64,000 nt of DNA from Flagellimonas sp. CMM7 (lineage in GTDB: Bacteria > Bacteroidota > Bacteroidia > Flavobacteriales > Flavobacteriaceae), in NCBI RefSeq assembly GCF_021390195.1, contig NZ_CP090003.1, positions 3,865,501 to 3,929,500 on the forward strand, read 5' to 3'. The notes under the pieces were generated by a model. The model was not told the origin of the DNA. It did not search any database and worked only from the letters and a program-made list of their open reading frames with translations. Shown here one piece after another: positions 33,493 to 42,155 of the stretch. The position numbers and the translations under genes were made by a program. Every line of letters starts with the position of its first letter. The first letter of the stretch is position 1.

Positions 33493-35664
33493 CTATTTTT
33501 TTGCCTCTACTAATTCCAGCTGGTCTATGCTTACATTGGTCATGAACATACCATAATTGACAGCGGCCTTGTTTTTTTCCAGGGTATCAATAGTGCCTAC
33601 TGCTTTCCCATCAAAAAGGCGGACGCGATCTCCTATTTTAAAGACAGGTCTGGGTTTGTTCTTTTCTTTTTGAATTGCCTTTTTCTTTTCAACCTTCTTT
33701 TCTTGCCTAACCTTTACAATTTTTTGCTCTAGCTCTTGGGCCACCTGTTTCTTTTGAACCTGTTTTGCTTTTGCCTGTTTTGCTGATGTTTTTTTACGTT
33801 TGCTGTTTTCGGTTTCTACTATTCTCAGCAACTCGGAGATTAAAGGCCGCTTTTTGTTGTCTATAAAATAGCGCTCAGCGGCTGTATTGATTTTATCACC
33901 TAATTGAATCATCCGTTGGTTATGATCATACAATTCTTGATAGTTTTCCAGCTTGGACTTGATTTTAGCATTTAGTTTTTCCAAACGTTCTGCTTCATCA
34001 CGCGCTTTGGTTTCTTCATCTTGCAACCGGGAACCAGTCTGGACCATTTTGGACCGCTCTTTCTGTAGTTTGGCTATGGTCGCATCAAAACGCACCTTGC
34101 CACGTTCAATCTTTTTCTTGGCCTTATTGATTAAACTATAGGGGATGCCATTTTTTTGTGCTACTTCAAAAGTAAAAGAGCTTCCAGCTTCTCCCAGGAT
34201 CAATTGAAAGGTGGGTTCTAAAGTTTTGGAGTTGAACAGCATGTTGGCATTGGTGGCATGCGGTAACTCATCAGCTAAAGCTTTTAAATTGGCATAATGT
34301 GTAGTGATAACCCCATACGCTTCGCGCTCATAAAAAATTTCCAAGAAGGCCTCAGCCAGCGCACCACCTAATTCCGGGTCACTACCAGTTCCAAATTCGT
34401 CAATTAAGAATAGGGTTTTGTCATTGCACCGTTTTAAGAATTGATTCATGTTCTTAAGACGATAGCTATACGTGCTTAGATGATTTTCAATAGACTGGTT
34501 GTCTCCTATATCGGTTAATATCTTATCGAACAGACAGACTGTACTACGTTCATGCACTGGAATAAGCAAACCACTTTGTAGCATCACTTGCAAAAGCCCT
34601 ATTGTCTTTAACGTGATGCTTTTTCCACCAGCATTTGGGCCAGAAATAACGATTATCCTATTTTCTTTATGTAATTGAATGGTTTGTGGCCATGTCTTTT
34701 CTCGTTTGAGTTTGTTGGTCAGAAAGAGTAGGGGATGATAGGCATCTCGCAGAAAAAGTTCTTTTTTTTCATTGATTTCTGGGAGCAAGGCGTTCATGTC
34801 AGAAGCATATTTGGCCTTAGCTGCTGTAATGTCTAAATGAATAAGGTAGTTTTGATATTGTTTTAAAAGATAATCATAAGGTCTCATGGTATCCGTAAGC
34901 TGGTTTAGGATACGTTGGACCTCTTCTTTTTCTTCAAATTCAAGATTACTGAGTTCCCTAACAAAATTGAGGGTTGTCTCTGGAACAATGTAAACGATAC
35001 TGCCCGTTTTGGAACTGCCCATCATTGTTCCCTTTACTTTTTTACGGTGCATTGCTTTCACCGCTAAGACTCTTCGGTTTTCAACAACAGATTCACGTAT
35101 GTCATCAAGAAAATCCAGTGATTGGCATCTAGTCAGGGCAACACCAAAACTCTGATTGATTTTGCCGCGAACTTCATTGATTTGCCTTCGTATATGGTGC
35201 AGTTCAATAGAAGCATCATCTCTGATTTCTCCAAACTTATCAATGACATTGTCTATAGCGACGGGAATTTCAGTATTGACTTCCAATTGTTCAGTACTGG
35301 TAAAAAGGAGGGGGTAGTATTCTTTGAATTTTTTAAAGAATTTCTGATGTAGCCCAACAGTTTTGCAAATACCGCCTATTCGCCTGAACCCAGAAATTTC
35401 TAAAGTCGTGTTTTCAATCTTCAATAACTTCAGTTCCCCATTGATAGTATCAAAACCATGGTTCGGAATTCTATTATCATTAGAAAAAGATGCTAAATAC
35501 TCTGATGTTTGCCCTAAAATCTTCAATAAAAGTTCCTTGTCAGCAATAGGCTTAACTTCTAGGGCCGTTTCTTTTCCCAATTCTGTATTGCAGCGTGCAG
35601 AAACCTGTTCCAATACTGTTGGAAATTCTAAATCTTGAAGTGTTTTTGGATGTATGCTTTGCAT
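33493..35664 (-). CDS. mutS2: MutS2 family ATPase without Smr domain
   Basis: MutS2-type DNA-binding ATPase of 723 residues. The Walker A GPNAGGKS is at 342-349, followed by the Walker B region LFLIDEFGTGSDPELGGALAEA and the clamp coiled coil (about 500-620). The C terminus ends in a KOW-like barrel (FKIGDRVRLFDGKAVGTIDTLEKNKAAVNYG) but stops there; the Smr nuclease domain found in Bacillus or Helicobacter MutS2 is absent. This is usual for Flavobacteriia. MutS2 suppresses recombination and/or acts in ribosome rescue, and without Smr it cannot cut by that domain. A -7-type box lies 19-26 bp upstream. Confidence 0.95.
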   Translation of the reverse strand: MQSIHPKTLQDLEFPTVLEQVSARCNTELGKETALEVKPIADKELLLKILGQTSEYLASFSNDNRIPNHGFDTINGELKLLKIENTTLEISGFRRIGGICKTVGLHQKFFKKFKEYYPLLFTSTEQLEVNTEIPVAIDNVIDKFGEIRDDASIELHHIRRQINEVRGKINQSFGVALTRCQSLDFLDDIRESVVENRRVLAVKAMHRKKVKGTMMGSSKTGSIVYIVPETTLNFVRELSNLEFEEKEEVQRILNQLTDTMRPYDYLLKQYQNYLIHLDITAAKAKYASDMNALLPEINEKKELFLRDAYHPLLFLTNKLKREKTWPQTIQLHKENRIIVISGPNAGGKSITLKTIGLLQVMLQSGLLIPVHERSTVCLFDKILTDIGDNQSIENHLSTYSYRLKNMNQFLKRCNDKTLFLIDEFGTGSDPELGGALAEAFLEIFYEREAYGVITTHYANLKALADELPHATNANMLFNSKTLEPTFQLILGEAGSSFTFEVAQKNGIPYSLINKAKKKIERGKVRFDATIAKLQKERSKMVQTGSRLQDEETKARDEAERLEKLNAKIKSKLENYQELYDHNQRMIQLGDKINTAAERYFIDNKKRPLISELLRIVETENSKRKKTSAKQAKAKQVQKKQVAQELEQKIVKVRQEKKVEKKKAIQKEKNKPRPVFKIGDRVRLFDGKAVGTIDTLEKNKAAVNYGMFMTNVSIDQLELVEAKK

Positions 35665-35682
35665 TTTCTTTTACTAGCAGCG

Positions 35683-35690
35683 CAAAGATA
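35683..35690 (-). promoter_or_regulatory. -7 box of mutS2
   Basis: On the minus strand TATCTTTG matches TAnnTTTG, 19 bp before the ATG. No TTG is seen at the normal -33 distance. Confidence 0.4.
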
Positions 35691-35768
35691 GGTATTCAGT
35701 CCGCTTAAAAAAGAGATGGACAAGAATAGAGAAGGAACAGATGTGAAGATTTTGAGAAAACATAGGTT

Positions 35769-37016
35769 TTAGTTAACGAAGCCGCCAACAGGTAACCCAC
35801 TGGGTACATTTTCTGGAATGGTTTTGTCAAAATCAGGATCATTCAATGTGTTCAGGAATGAAATGATCAAGCCCATTTCTTTTACTGATAGTTCCAAGTC
35901 ATGAACAAAAGGGTCAAATTGGGATGGATGTACATTTGGATTGCGAACTTTACCCTTGGAAATATCCTCATAGAATTCCAGCACCCTCCTTAAAGTCATA
36001 AAACTGCCATTGTGCATGTACGGGGCTGTGAACCTAAGGTTTCTTAAAGATGGAGTTCTAAAGGCGAAACTGTCTTTTGCACTTATATCCGCAATCCCAA
36101 AATCTACAAAAGGTAGTTTTGAATTCTCCGGAACCCCCAGAACGTGCATCTTATAATCAGAGAACATTGGGCCATTATGGCAATTGACGCACCCAACTTT
36201 TTTAAATTGTTCAAACCCATCTTTCTCACTAATTAAAATAGCCTCTCCATCACCCCTCATATATTGATCAAAACGAGAATTGTTGTTAATCAGAGTTCTT
36301 TCAAAAGCCGCAATGGCTTTTCCTAAATTTTCAATGGTAATGGGTTCTGCATCATTAAACGCATTCTTAAATAGTGTTTGATACTCAGGAATATTTTTTA
36401 ATCTATCTATAACCACCAGTAAAATTTCATTTTCTGTAAAACTGCGACCACGCATTTCCTCAAAAGCCTTAATGGGCTCCAATGCTTGTTTTTCAAGGCT
36501 TTTTGCCCTGTCGTCCCAAAACATGGGTGCATTCTCTGGAGCATAAGGTTCGTGGTTTTGTATTCCGTTAAAAGCCGAATTCAATATGGTCTGAGCATTT
36601 CGTTTAACAAAAGGAATATCATTTTGAGCATTGAATTTTCTTTTACTTCCGAGGCCTTTGGCATTAGTGCCTATAGAAATATCCAAAAAATCCGCATACC
36701 CCATATCTGGATGATGGCATGTTGCGCAAGAGATGTCTTTATTTCCTGATAATATGGGGTCATAAAACAGAAGTTTGCCCAGAGCTTCTTTTTCTATGGA
36801 TGAAGGGTTGCCTTTTGGTGATACTACACTTTTGGGTAAAGCACCTACAGCAGGAAAATCCTCAGATACAGCTGCAACTAAAACCTCCTTCGATTTTGGA
36901 CCTCTGCATCCTAAAACAAGGGCTACCGTCCAAAATATCAAAAAAATTTGCGTGCTCTGTTTCAAACTGGAGACATTTAGGATTCTAAAGATATGAGGAA
37001 TATGCCGTCGGATCAA
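35769..37016 (-). CDS. Di-haem cytochrome c peroxidase (MauG/CcpA family) lipoprotein
   Basis: A periplasmic haem peroxidase of about 400 residues. It has two CxxCH haem-binding motifs: CATCH (Cys97, Cys100, His101 counted from the first start) in CATCHHPDMGYAD, and CVNCH in KVGCVNCHNGPMFSD. The family blocks WDDRAKSLEKQALEPI and FRTPSLRNLRFTAPYMHNGSF are present. A lipoprotein signal ends at the Cys of LVLGC. The start is TTG: either at 37014-37016, overlapping the stop of the SDR gene (TTGA), or at 36963-36965, which gives a shorter, more typical signal (MKQSTQIFLIFW). It reduces hydrogen peroxide with electrons from cytochrome c. Confidence 0.92.
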   Translation of the reverse strand: MIRRHIPHIFRILNVSSLKQSTQIFLIFWTVALVLGCRGPKSKEVLVAAVSEDFPAVGALPKSVVSPKGNPSSIEKEALGKLLFYDPILSGNKDISCATCHHPDMGYADFLDISIGTNAKGLGSKRKFNAQNDIPFVKRNAQTILNSAFNGIQNHEPYAPENAPMFWDDRAKSLEKQALEPIKAFEEMRGRSFTENEILLVVIDRLKNIPEYQTLFKNAFNDAEPITIENLGKAIAAFERTLINNNSRFDQYMRGDGEAILISEKDGFEQFKKVGCVNCHNGPMFSDYKMHVLGVPENSKLPFVDFGIADISAKDSFAFRTPSLRNLRFTAPYMHNGSFMTLRRVLEFYEDISKGKVRNPNVHPSQFDPFVHDLELSVKEMGLIISFLNTLNDPDFDKTIPENVPSGLPVGGFVN

Positions 37017-37615
37017 TTATAGACGCGAATGACTTCACCGTTTCCTTTTCCGTTTACACTTCTTATATAGGCATTAACTGCTTTTTCCATTGAAACTGGG
37101 TTGTGACCTGGAAAGTAGTCTTTGTATTTTTCATATGCGTCCACTACCATTCCCAATGAAACTACGTTAACTCTAATTCCATTTTCAATTTCTAAAGCCA
37201 CAGCCTGTACAAAACTGTGTATTCCACCATTTACCATTGCTGCACTTGCTGTTTTTACAACAGGGTCATCGGCCAAAATACCTGTAGACAAGGTAATTGA
37301 ACCGCTAGGATTTAAAAAATGTTGTCCAATACGAACCAAGTTTACCTGTCCCATCAATTTACTCTTAAGTCCAATGTAGTAGTCATCCTCGGTCAAGTCC
37401 TTAAAATCCGCCCATTTGGCTTCACCAGCAATACAGATGATGGCATCTAGTTTGCCAGTTTGCTTAAACAGGTTTTCAATGGAACTACTGTCGGCAATAT
37501 CCACGGTGACATCACCAGAGGTTCTACCAGCAACCAACACTTCATTTTTTTCTGAAAAGTAACTGGTCACTTTGTTTCCAATAGTTCCTTTTCCTCCAAT
37601 AATCAATATTTTCAT
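37013..37615 (-). CDS. Short-chain dehydrogenase/reductase, atypical active site
   Basis: A 200-residue NAD(P)-binding protein. The Rossmann glycine motif GGKGTIG (7-13), the Asp-rich VDIADSS, IAGEAKW and SLGMVVDAYEKY match short SDRs annotated as oxidoreductases in many Bacteroidota. The classic Tyr-x-x-x-Lys catalytic pair is missing: the equivalent position reads SAAMVNGGIHSF. It may therefore work without the usual tyrosine or be non-catalytic. It is directly coupled to the cytochrome peroxidase gene by a 4-bp overlap (TTGA). Confidence 0.85.
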   Translation of the reverse strand: MKILIIGGKGTIGNKVTSYFSEKNEVLVAGRTSGDVTVDIADSSSIENLFKQTGKLDAIICIAGEAKWADFKDLTEDDYYIGLKSKLMGQVNLVRIGQHFLNPSGSITLSTGILADDPVVKTASAAMVNGGIHSFVQAVALEIENGIRVNVVSLGMVVDAYEKYKDYFPGHNPVSMEKAVNAYIRSVNGKGNGEVIRVYN

Positions 37616-37637
37616 TTTAGGTATTTTCTAATCTTAC

Positions 37638-39143
37638 TCAAAGATAAATACTAATTGTAAGTGTGGACATTGCTAGAATACCTAAAAGTAAAACCAACGG
37701 CCAAACAAACTTTAACCATTTGTCATAACCTACATTGACCAACGCAAGAGATGCCAAAATGATTCCTGTGGGGTTAATGAATTTAAAAAGCCCTACGCCA
37801 TATTGATATGCGTTCACCATAATTTCCCTGCCAACACCAACATTATCTGCCAAAGGTGACATTATAGGCATAGTTAGCACTGCCATGCCTGAAGAAGAGG
37901 GGATAAAAAAAGTTAAACCACTATACAGCAAACAGGTAACATTAATAAATAAGCCTTTATGCATGCCCGAGGTTAACTCACTTGCATAGAACAACAAAGT
38001 ATCACTAACCTGGCCGTCCTCCATCAGAACCGTTATTCCTCTGGCGATACCGATTATAAAAGCCACACCCAATAGATCCTTTGCTCCGGACATAAACTCA
38101 GTCACAAATTGCTTTTCATTAAGCCTGGTGATAAAACCGATTAATAATGCTCCAGCAAGAAAAACAGAGGTCATTTCCAAAAACCACCATCCTAATTGTG
38201 AAACACCATAAACCATAATTACAAAACAGCATGCAAAAATGAATAGTACCAGTCTTAGTTTTAATGTCAGCTTTGAAACTACAGACGCCTTTGCGCCCAA
38301 AAACAATTTTTCTATTTCTTCCTTTTGATTATAAATAATGGATTTCTCAGGATTTTTTTTGACTTTTTGCGCATAGCGTATAATGTAAACTATACAAACA
38401 ATAAGCCCAAGCAATAACATAATAAGACGACCGTTCAAGCCCACGGTCCAATTAATCCCAGCTGCATCTGATGCAATAATGGTGCTAAACGGATTGACCG
38501 TTGATGCTAAGGTTCCAATTGAAGAACCAATGTAAATTGAAGCGATACAGGCAATTGCGTCGTACTTGGCAGCCAAGAAAATGGGAATTAGAATTGGGTA
38601 GAAGGCAATGGTTTCTTCCTCCAGCCCAAAAGTAGTTCCTCCAAGCGCAATTAAAGTAGTCACCATTATAATGAGTACAAATTCCCTACCCTTGAGTTTT
38701 TCAGCCAACCATGCAATTCCGGCTTCAAAGGCCTTGGTTGCATTTACAATGCTTATTAAACCGCCTATGATCAAAACAAGTAAGATGATATCCGCAGATT
38801 GCATGATACCCTTTAAAGGGGCCTGGATAAAACCAACGAGACCTTGAGGTTGTCCTTCCAATTTTCTATAGGTGTTTGGAATGCTTATGGGTTTGGAGAT
38901 GGCTCCCTCTTTGAATTTTTCTATTGGAATTTGAATTGTTAGTTCATTAAGGTTTTTTTGAGTAGCGGGAAAGCTGATACTTGTTTCCTGTGAAGTTCTA
39001 ATCAATGTATTCGTTTCACTGTCATACGAAAGACGGTCATACTGGCCAGCAGGAATAATCCAGGTTAGGAGGCAGACAATAGCAGCGATAATGAACAAGA
39101 CGGTATGTGCTGTTGGAAATTTTAATTTTTGAAGAAAAGACAT
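37638..39143 (-). CDS. YfcC family membrane carrier
   Basis: A 501-residue inner-membrane protein of about 12 helices in the YfcC/DcuC-type carrier family (ion transporter superfamily). The conserved start FPTAHTVLFIIAAIVCLLTWIIPAGQYDR, the GGTTFGLEEETIAFYPILIPIFL motif and FFIPSSSGMAVLTMPIMSPLADNVGV are family landmarks. Substrates are unproven; basic amino acid or C4-dicarboxylate exchange has been suggested for relatives. The upstream region is short (72 bp to ung, which is divergent). Confidence 0.9.
   Translation of the reverse strand: MSFLQKLKFPTAHTVLFIIAAIVCLLTWIIPAGQYDRLSYDSETNTLIRTSQETSISFPATQKNLNELTIQIPIEKFKEGAISKPISIPNTYRKLEGQPQGLVGFIQAPLKGIMQSADIILLVLIIGGLISIVNATKAFEAGIAWLAEKLKGREFVLIIMVTTLIALGGTTFGLEEETIAFYPILIPIFLAAKYDAIACIASIYIGSSIGTLASTVNPFSTIIASDAAGINWTVGLNGRLIMLLLGLIVCIVYIIRYAQKVKKNPEKSIIYNQKEEIEKLFLGAKASVVSKLTLKLRLVLFIFACCFVIMVYGVSQLGWWFLEMTSVFLAGALLIGFITRLNEKQFVTEFMSGAKDLLGVAFIIGIARGITVLMEDGQVSDTLLFYASELTSGMHKGLFINVTCLLYSGLTFFIPSSSGMAVLTMPIMSPLADNVGVGREIMVNAYQYGVGLFKFINPTGIILASLALVNVGYDKWLKFVWPLVLLLGILAMSTLTISIYL
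37639..37646 (-). promoter_or_regulatory. -7 box of the SDR/peroxidase pair
   Basis: TATCTTTG on the minus strand, inside the last codons of the YfcC gene and 24 bp before the SDR ATG. It suggests that the SDR/peroxidase pair can be transcribed separately from the carrier. No -33 TTG is obvious. Confidence 0.35.
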
Positions 39144-39215
39144 TGGTTAATTTTGAATATTAGACACAAGGAAAGATATTATTTTTAGATTTATCCAAAG
39201 AAATAAGAAGAATTA

Positions 39216-39881
39216 ATGAATGTGAATATAGACCCTAGCTGGAAACCCCATTTACAACCTGAGTTTGACAAACCCTATTTTCAGCAACTGACTCAATTTG
39301 TAAAACAGGAATATCAACAGTATACTTGTTTTCCTAAAGGGAAGGATATTTTTGCCGCATTTGATCATTGTCCATTTCAAGAGACCAAAGTTGTTATTAT
39401 AGGACAGGACCCTTATCATGGACCTAACCAGGCCAATGGATTGTGCTTTTCTGTAAAAGATGAAATTCCCCATCCACCTTCACTAGTGAACATTTTTAAA
39501 GAAATAAAGGTTGATGTGGAACAACCGTACCCCAAAAGCGGGAACTTAGAACGATGGGCACAGCAAGGAGTACTGCTTTTAAATGCAACTCTCACAGTAA
39601 GGGCGCATGAAGCAGGAAGTCATCAAAAAAAAGGCTGGGAGGAGTTTACAGATGCCGTTATAAAAACAGTATCCTCTAAACAAGAAGGTATTGTTTTTTT
39701 GCTTTGGGGAGGGTTTGCAAAAAAGAAATCAATCTTGATAGATAAAGCAAAACATCACATACTTACATCTGGCCATCCTTCACCATTAAGTGCAAATAGA
39801 GGTCTTTGGTTTGGTAATCAACACTTTAGTAAAACCAATGCCCTGTTGGGTAAAATGGAAAAAAGGTTGATAAGTTGGTGA
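39216..39881 (+). CDS. ung: Uracil-DNA glycosylase
   Basis: Family 1 uracil-DNA glycosylase of 221 residues, which removes uracil from DNA to start base excision repair. The water-activating loop GQDPYHG (63-69, Asp65), the uracil-binding LLNATLTV (with Asn), and the DNA-intercalation loop HPSPLSANRG (His and Leu) are all intact. Length is standard. It is monocistronic and divergent from the YfcC carrier. Confidence 0.98.
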   Translation: MNVNIDPSWKPHLQPEFDKPYFQQLTQFVKQEYQQYTCFPKGKDIFAAFDHCPFQETKVVIIGQDPYHGPNQANGLCFSVKDEIPHPPSLVNIFKEIKVDVEQPYPKSGNLERWAQQGVLLLNATLTVRAHEAGSHQKKGWEEFTDAVIKTVSSKQEGIVFLLWGGFAKKKSILIDKAKHHILTSGHPSPLSANRGLWFGNQHFSKTNALLGKMEKRLISW

Positions 39882-39967
39882 ATTACTTCTTGAAAGGGTT
39901 TTCTTAAAGTATGATAAGAATTCGTACGTTTACATACTAACACAACCATCAGAAAATTCTTAATAAA

Positions 39968-40372
39968 TTGCGCAGACTGAAATCAGTTTTACTCGTCGAT
40001 GACGACGATACCACGAACTTCTTAAATAGGTTTTTTGTAAAACAATTGGATAGCGGTTTAACGGTCAATACAGCCACTAACGGAAAAGAAGCTATTCACT
40101 TTTTGGAGACCACTTCAGATGAGGATTTTATGCCATGCTTACTCATTTTGGACACCAATATGCCTACAATGAATGGTTGGGAATTCTTGGACGCTTTTGA
40201 TAAAAAGTTTGATGAGGGTTTTAAAGAAAAAATTGTGGTAGTTATGTTAACCGCTTTGGATACTGAAGAAACCACAGCTTTGGCATTGGCAAACCCTAAT
40301 GTGAAGGGAACCGGCCAAAAGCCACTTTCCGACCTAAAATTTAAGGCATTAATTAAGAAATATTTTTCCTAG
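39968..40372 (+). CDS. Stand-alone response regulator receiver protein
   Basis: A single CheY-like receiver domain of 134 residues with no output domain. The acidic pocket (DDDD at 11-14), the phosphoacceptor Asp62 in LLILDTNMP, Thr95 in MLTALD and the Lys118 of GQKPL are intact. The start is TTG; no ATG lies upstream in frame. Such small flavobacterial receivers are commonly orphan and may act as phosphate sinks or bind other proteins. Its stop codon shares the palindrome CTAG with the stop of the convergent gene (4-bp overlap). Confidence 0.9.
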   Translation: MRRLKSVLLVDDDDTTNFLNRFFVKQLDSGLTVNTATNGKEAIHFLETTSDEDFMPCLLILDTNMPTMNGWEFLDAFDKKFDEGFKEKIVVVMLTALDTEETTALALANPNVKGTGQKPLSDLKFKALIKKYFS

Positions 40373-41223
40373 ACTCTAGAGTATAGAAACACTTTAGAGC
40401 TTTTCACCTCATCGATAAGTTGTAGACTTATGAGTCTATTTTGTACTTCATCCAAGGTTTTTAAGGCCATTTGATTTTGTCCCCAGGTTGTTCGTGAAAG
40501 CCAATCTTGAATATCCTCTAATTGCTGACGGTATCTATTTGCCAAAGTACTATCAATACTTGGTATTTGTTTGAATTCAATAGTATAGGTATTAATAACT
40601 TCTAGGATGTGTTTCAGTAATTCTCCATTAGACTTTAAAAAAGCATTTGTAGCAGCGATAACAAAACAGGGCCACGGGGTGGGGCAGTCTCCAAGCCTTT
40701 TAAAGAGACCTTTGTCCACCAATGGTTTTGTTGTAAAATGCTCCCACATAAAATAGGCACCCGAGCCTTCACTAAGGTTTTTAACGGCACCTTCTAAGTT
40801 GTCTATTATTTCAAATTGAAGTGTATCTGTATTCCAGCCTTGGTCCTGTGCATGCAGGTATGCCATTAAGTGACTTCCACTTCCCATGCGACTTATAGCA
40901 ATTTTGTCTTTTTCTAATGTTGCTATGGATGTGCGTTCGCTGTTGTTGGCAACGTGAATTCCCCAAAGTAGAGGGGAAGAGATATACTCTTGTACAATTT
41001 TGGATGGATTTCCTTGAGAAATACTTTTAACCAGACCTTCGGTAAGTATAATAGCCAAATCTGTTTCACCATCCTGTAGAAGCTGGCACATTTTTCCTGT
41101 GCCTTCTGGAACATCTGTCCATTCTAAATGTATGCCCCGGTCTTCAAAAGCGCCTTCTTCGATGGTTAAATGCCATGGGAGATTAAAATGTTCGGGTACA
41201 CCAACTATTTTAACTGTTTTCAT
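40369..41223 (-). CDS. Cytoplasmic periplasmic-binding-fold protein (Ca3427-like)
   Basis: A 284-residue type-2 periplasmic-binding-protein fold without signal peptide, so probably cytoplasmic. It opens MKTVKIVGVPEHFNLPWHLT and continues with EGTGKMCQLLQDGETDLAIILTEG, a binding-loop pattern near NMT1/THI5-like proteins and the Candida Ca3427 group. No permease or ATPase genes are nearby, so it is not part of a typical ABC importer. The ligand is unknown. Two directly repeated AAAATATAGCG elements lie just upstream. Confidence 0.8.
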   Translation of the reverse strand: MKTVKIVGVPEHFNLPWHLTIEEGAFEDRGIHLEWTDVPEGTGKMCQLLQDGETDLAIILTEGLVKSISQGNPSKIVQEYISSPLLWGIHVANNSERTSIATLEKDKIAISRMGSGSHLMAYLHAQDQGWNTDTLQFEIIDNLEGAVKNLSEGSGAYFMWEHFTTKPLVDKGLFKRLGDCPTPWPCFVIAATNAFLKSNGELLKHILEVINTYTIEFKQIPSIDSTLANRYRQQLEDIQDWLSRTTWGQNQMALKTLDEVQNRLISLQLIDEVKSSKVFLYSRV

Positions 41224-41239
41224 AAGGTTTTAAAATAGA

Positions 41240-41263
41240 CAAAAATATAGCGAAAATATAGCG
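41240..41263 (-). promoter_or_regulatory. -7-like box and 11-bp tandem repeats upstream of the Ca3427-like gene
   Basis: On the minus strand TATTTTTG (41247-41240) matches TAnnTTTG. It overlaps the first of two perfect tandem copies of AAAATATAGCG (plus strand 41242-41252 and 41253-41263), with a partial third copy following. The 11-bp period would place the repeats on one DNA face. Confidence 0.4.
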
Positions 41264-41284
41264 AAAATAAGATCAAGCCAATGT

Positions 41285-42154
41285 TTAGGAAACAAGTCTT
41301 TCTAAAGTATATTTTATAAGATTGTCCACTGTTTTAGATGCATTTGTAGAAAACTCCCCAGTAGCTCTATTGGCAAGAATAGCGTTTAAAGATACAGCAC
41401 GGTGTCCATGAAGTTTTGCTAAGCCATAGATGCCGGCGGTCTCCATTTCAAGGTTGGTTATCTGTTGATTCTGGTATAAAAAGGAGGCAAGCTTTTCATT
41501 AAAATCAGAAATTTTTGGGGTCAACCTAAGACTTCTTCCTTGTGGCCCGTAAAACCCTGAATTTGTAACTGTTATGCCTAATCGTATACGATTTGAATAG
41601 ATTTTATTTCTTAAATTTTCATCAGAATCCACCGCATAAGCTGTTATGTTATGTTGGTTCCACCCTAGAAAATTATTAAGCCGTTCTTGCAGGTCCTTGT
41701 TTCTTACGTGTCCAGCTTCATAAAAATGAAGAAGCCCCTCCAAACCTATAGCAGATGAGCTTAGCAAAAATGAATCTATGGGTATATCTGCTTGTATCGC
41801 ACCAGATGTACCAATCCGTATAAAATCTAACTGTATTTTATCATTTTTGATTTCTCTGGTGGAAAAATCTATGTTTACCAGCGCATCTAATTCGTTAAAA
41901 ACAATATCTATATTGTCAGTGCCAATACCGGTGGAAATAACAGTTATTCTTTTCCCCTTGTATACGCCTGTATGGGTTAAGAACTCCCTACTTCCTTTTT
42001 CAATTTGAATAGAATCGAAATATTTGGTAACCAAATGCACACGACTGGGGTCTCCAACGGTGATTATCGTTGAGGAGATATCTTCCGGTAAAAGATTAAG
42101 ATGGTAAATACTGCCATCAGGATTCAGAATAAGTTCTGAGTCACTTAAGGCCAT
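41285..42154 (-). CDS. Purine/uridine phosphorylase-family nucleoside phosphorylase
   Basis: A 289-residue PNP/UDP-family enzyme that splits nucleosides with phosphate into base and ribose-1-phosphate. The phosphate site TVGDPSRVHLV, the GIGTDNIDIVFNELDALV region, RIGTSGAIQ and the ribose-binding NLEMETAGIYGLA with AILANRATGEF are present. The sequence is closer to the uridine phosphorylase-like subgroup than to DeoD; base preference cannot be read. It starts 1 bp after the stop of the DUF1835 gene and is probably cotranscribed with it. Confidence 0.9.
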   Translation of the reverse strand: MALSDSELILNPDGSIYHLNLLPEDISSTIITVGDPSRVHLVTKYFDSIQIEKGSREFLTHTGVYKGKRITVISTGIGTDNIDIVFNELDALVNIDFSTREIKNDKIQLDFIRIGTSGAIQADIPIDSFLLSSSAIGLEGLLHFYEAGHVRNKDLQERLNNFLGWNQHNITAYAVDSDENLRNKIYSNRIRLGITVTNSGFYGPQGRSLRLTPKISDFNEKLASFLYQNQQITNLEMETAGIYGLAKLHGHRAVSLNAILANRATGEFSTNASKTVDNLIKYTLERLVS

Positions 42155-42155
42155 T

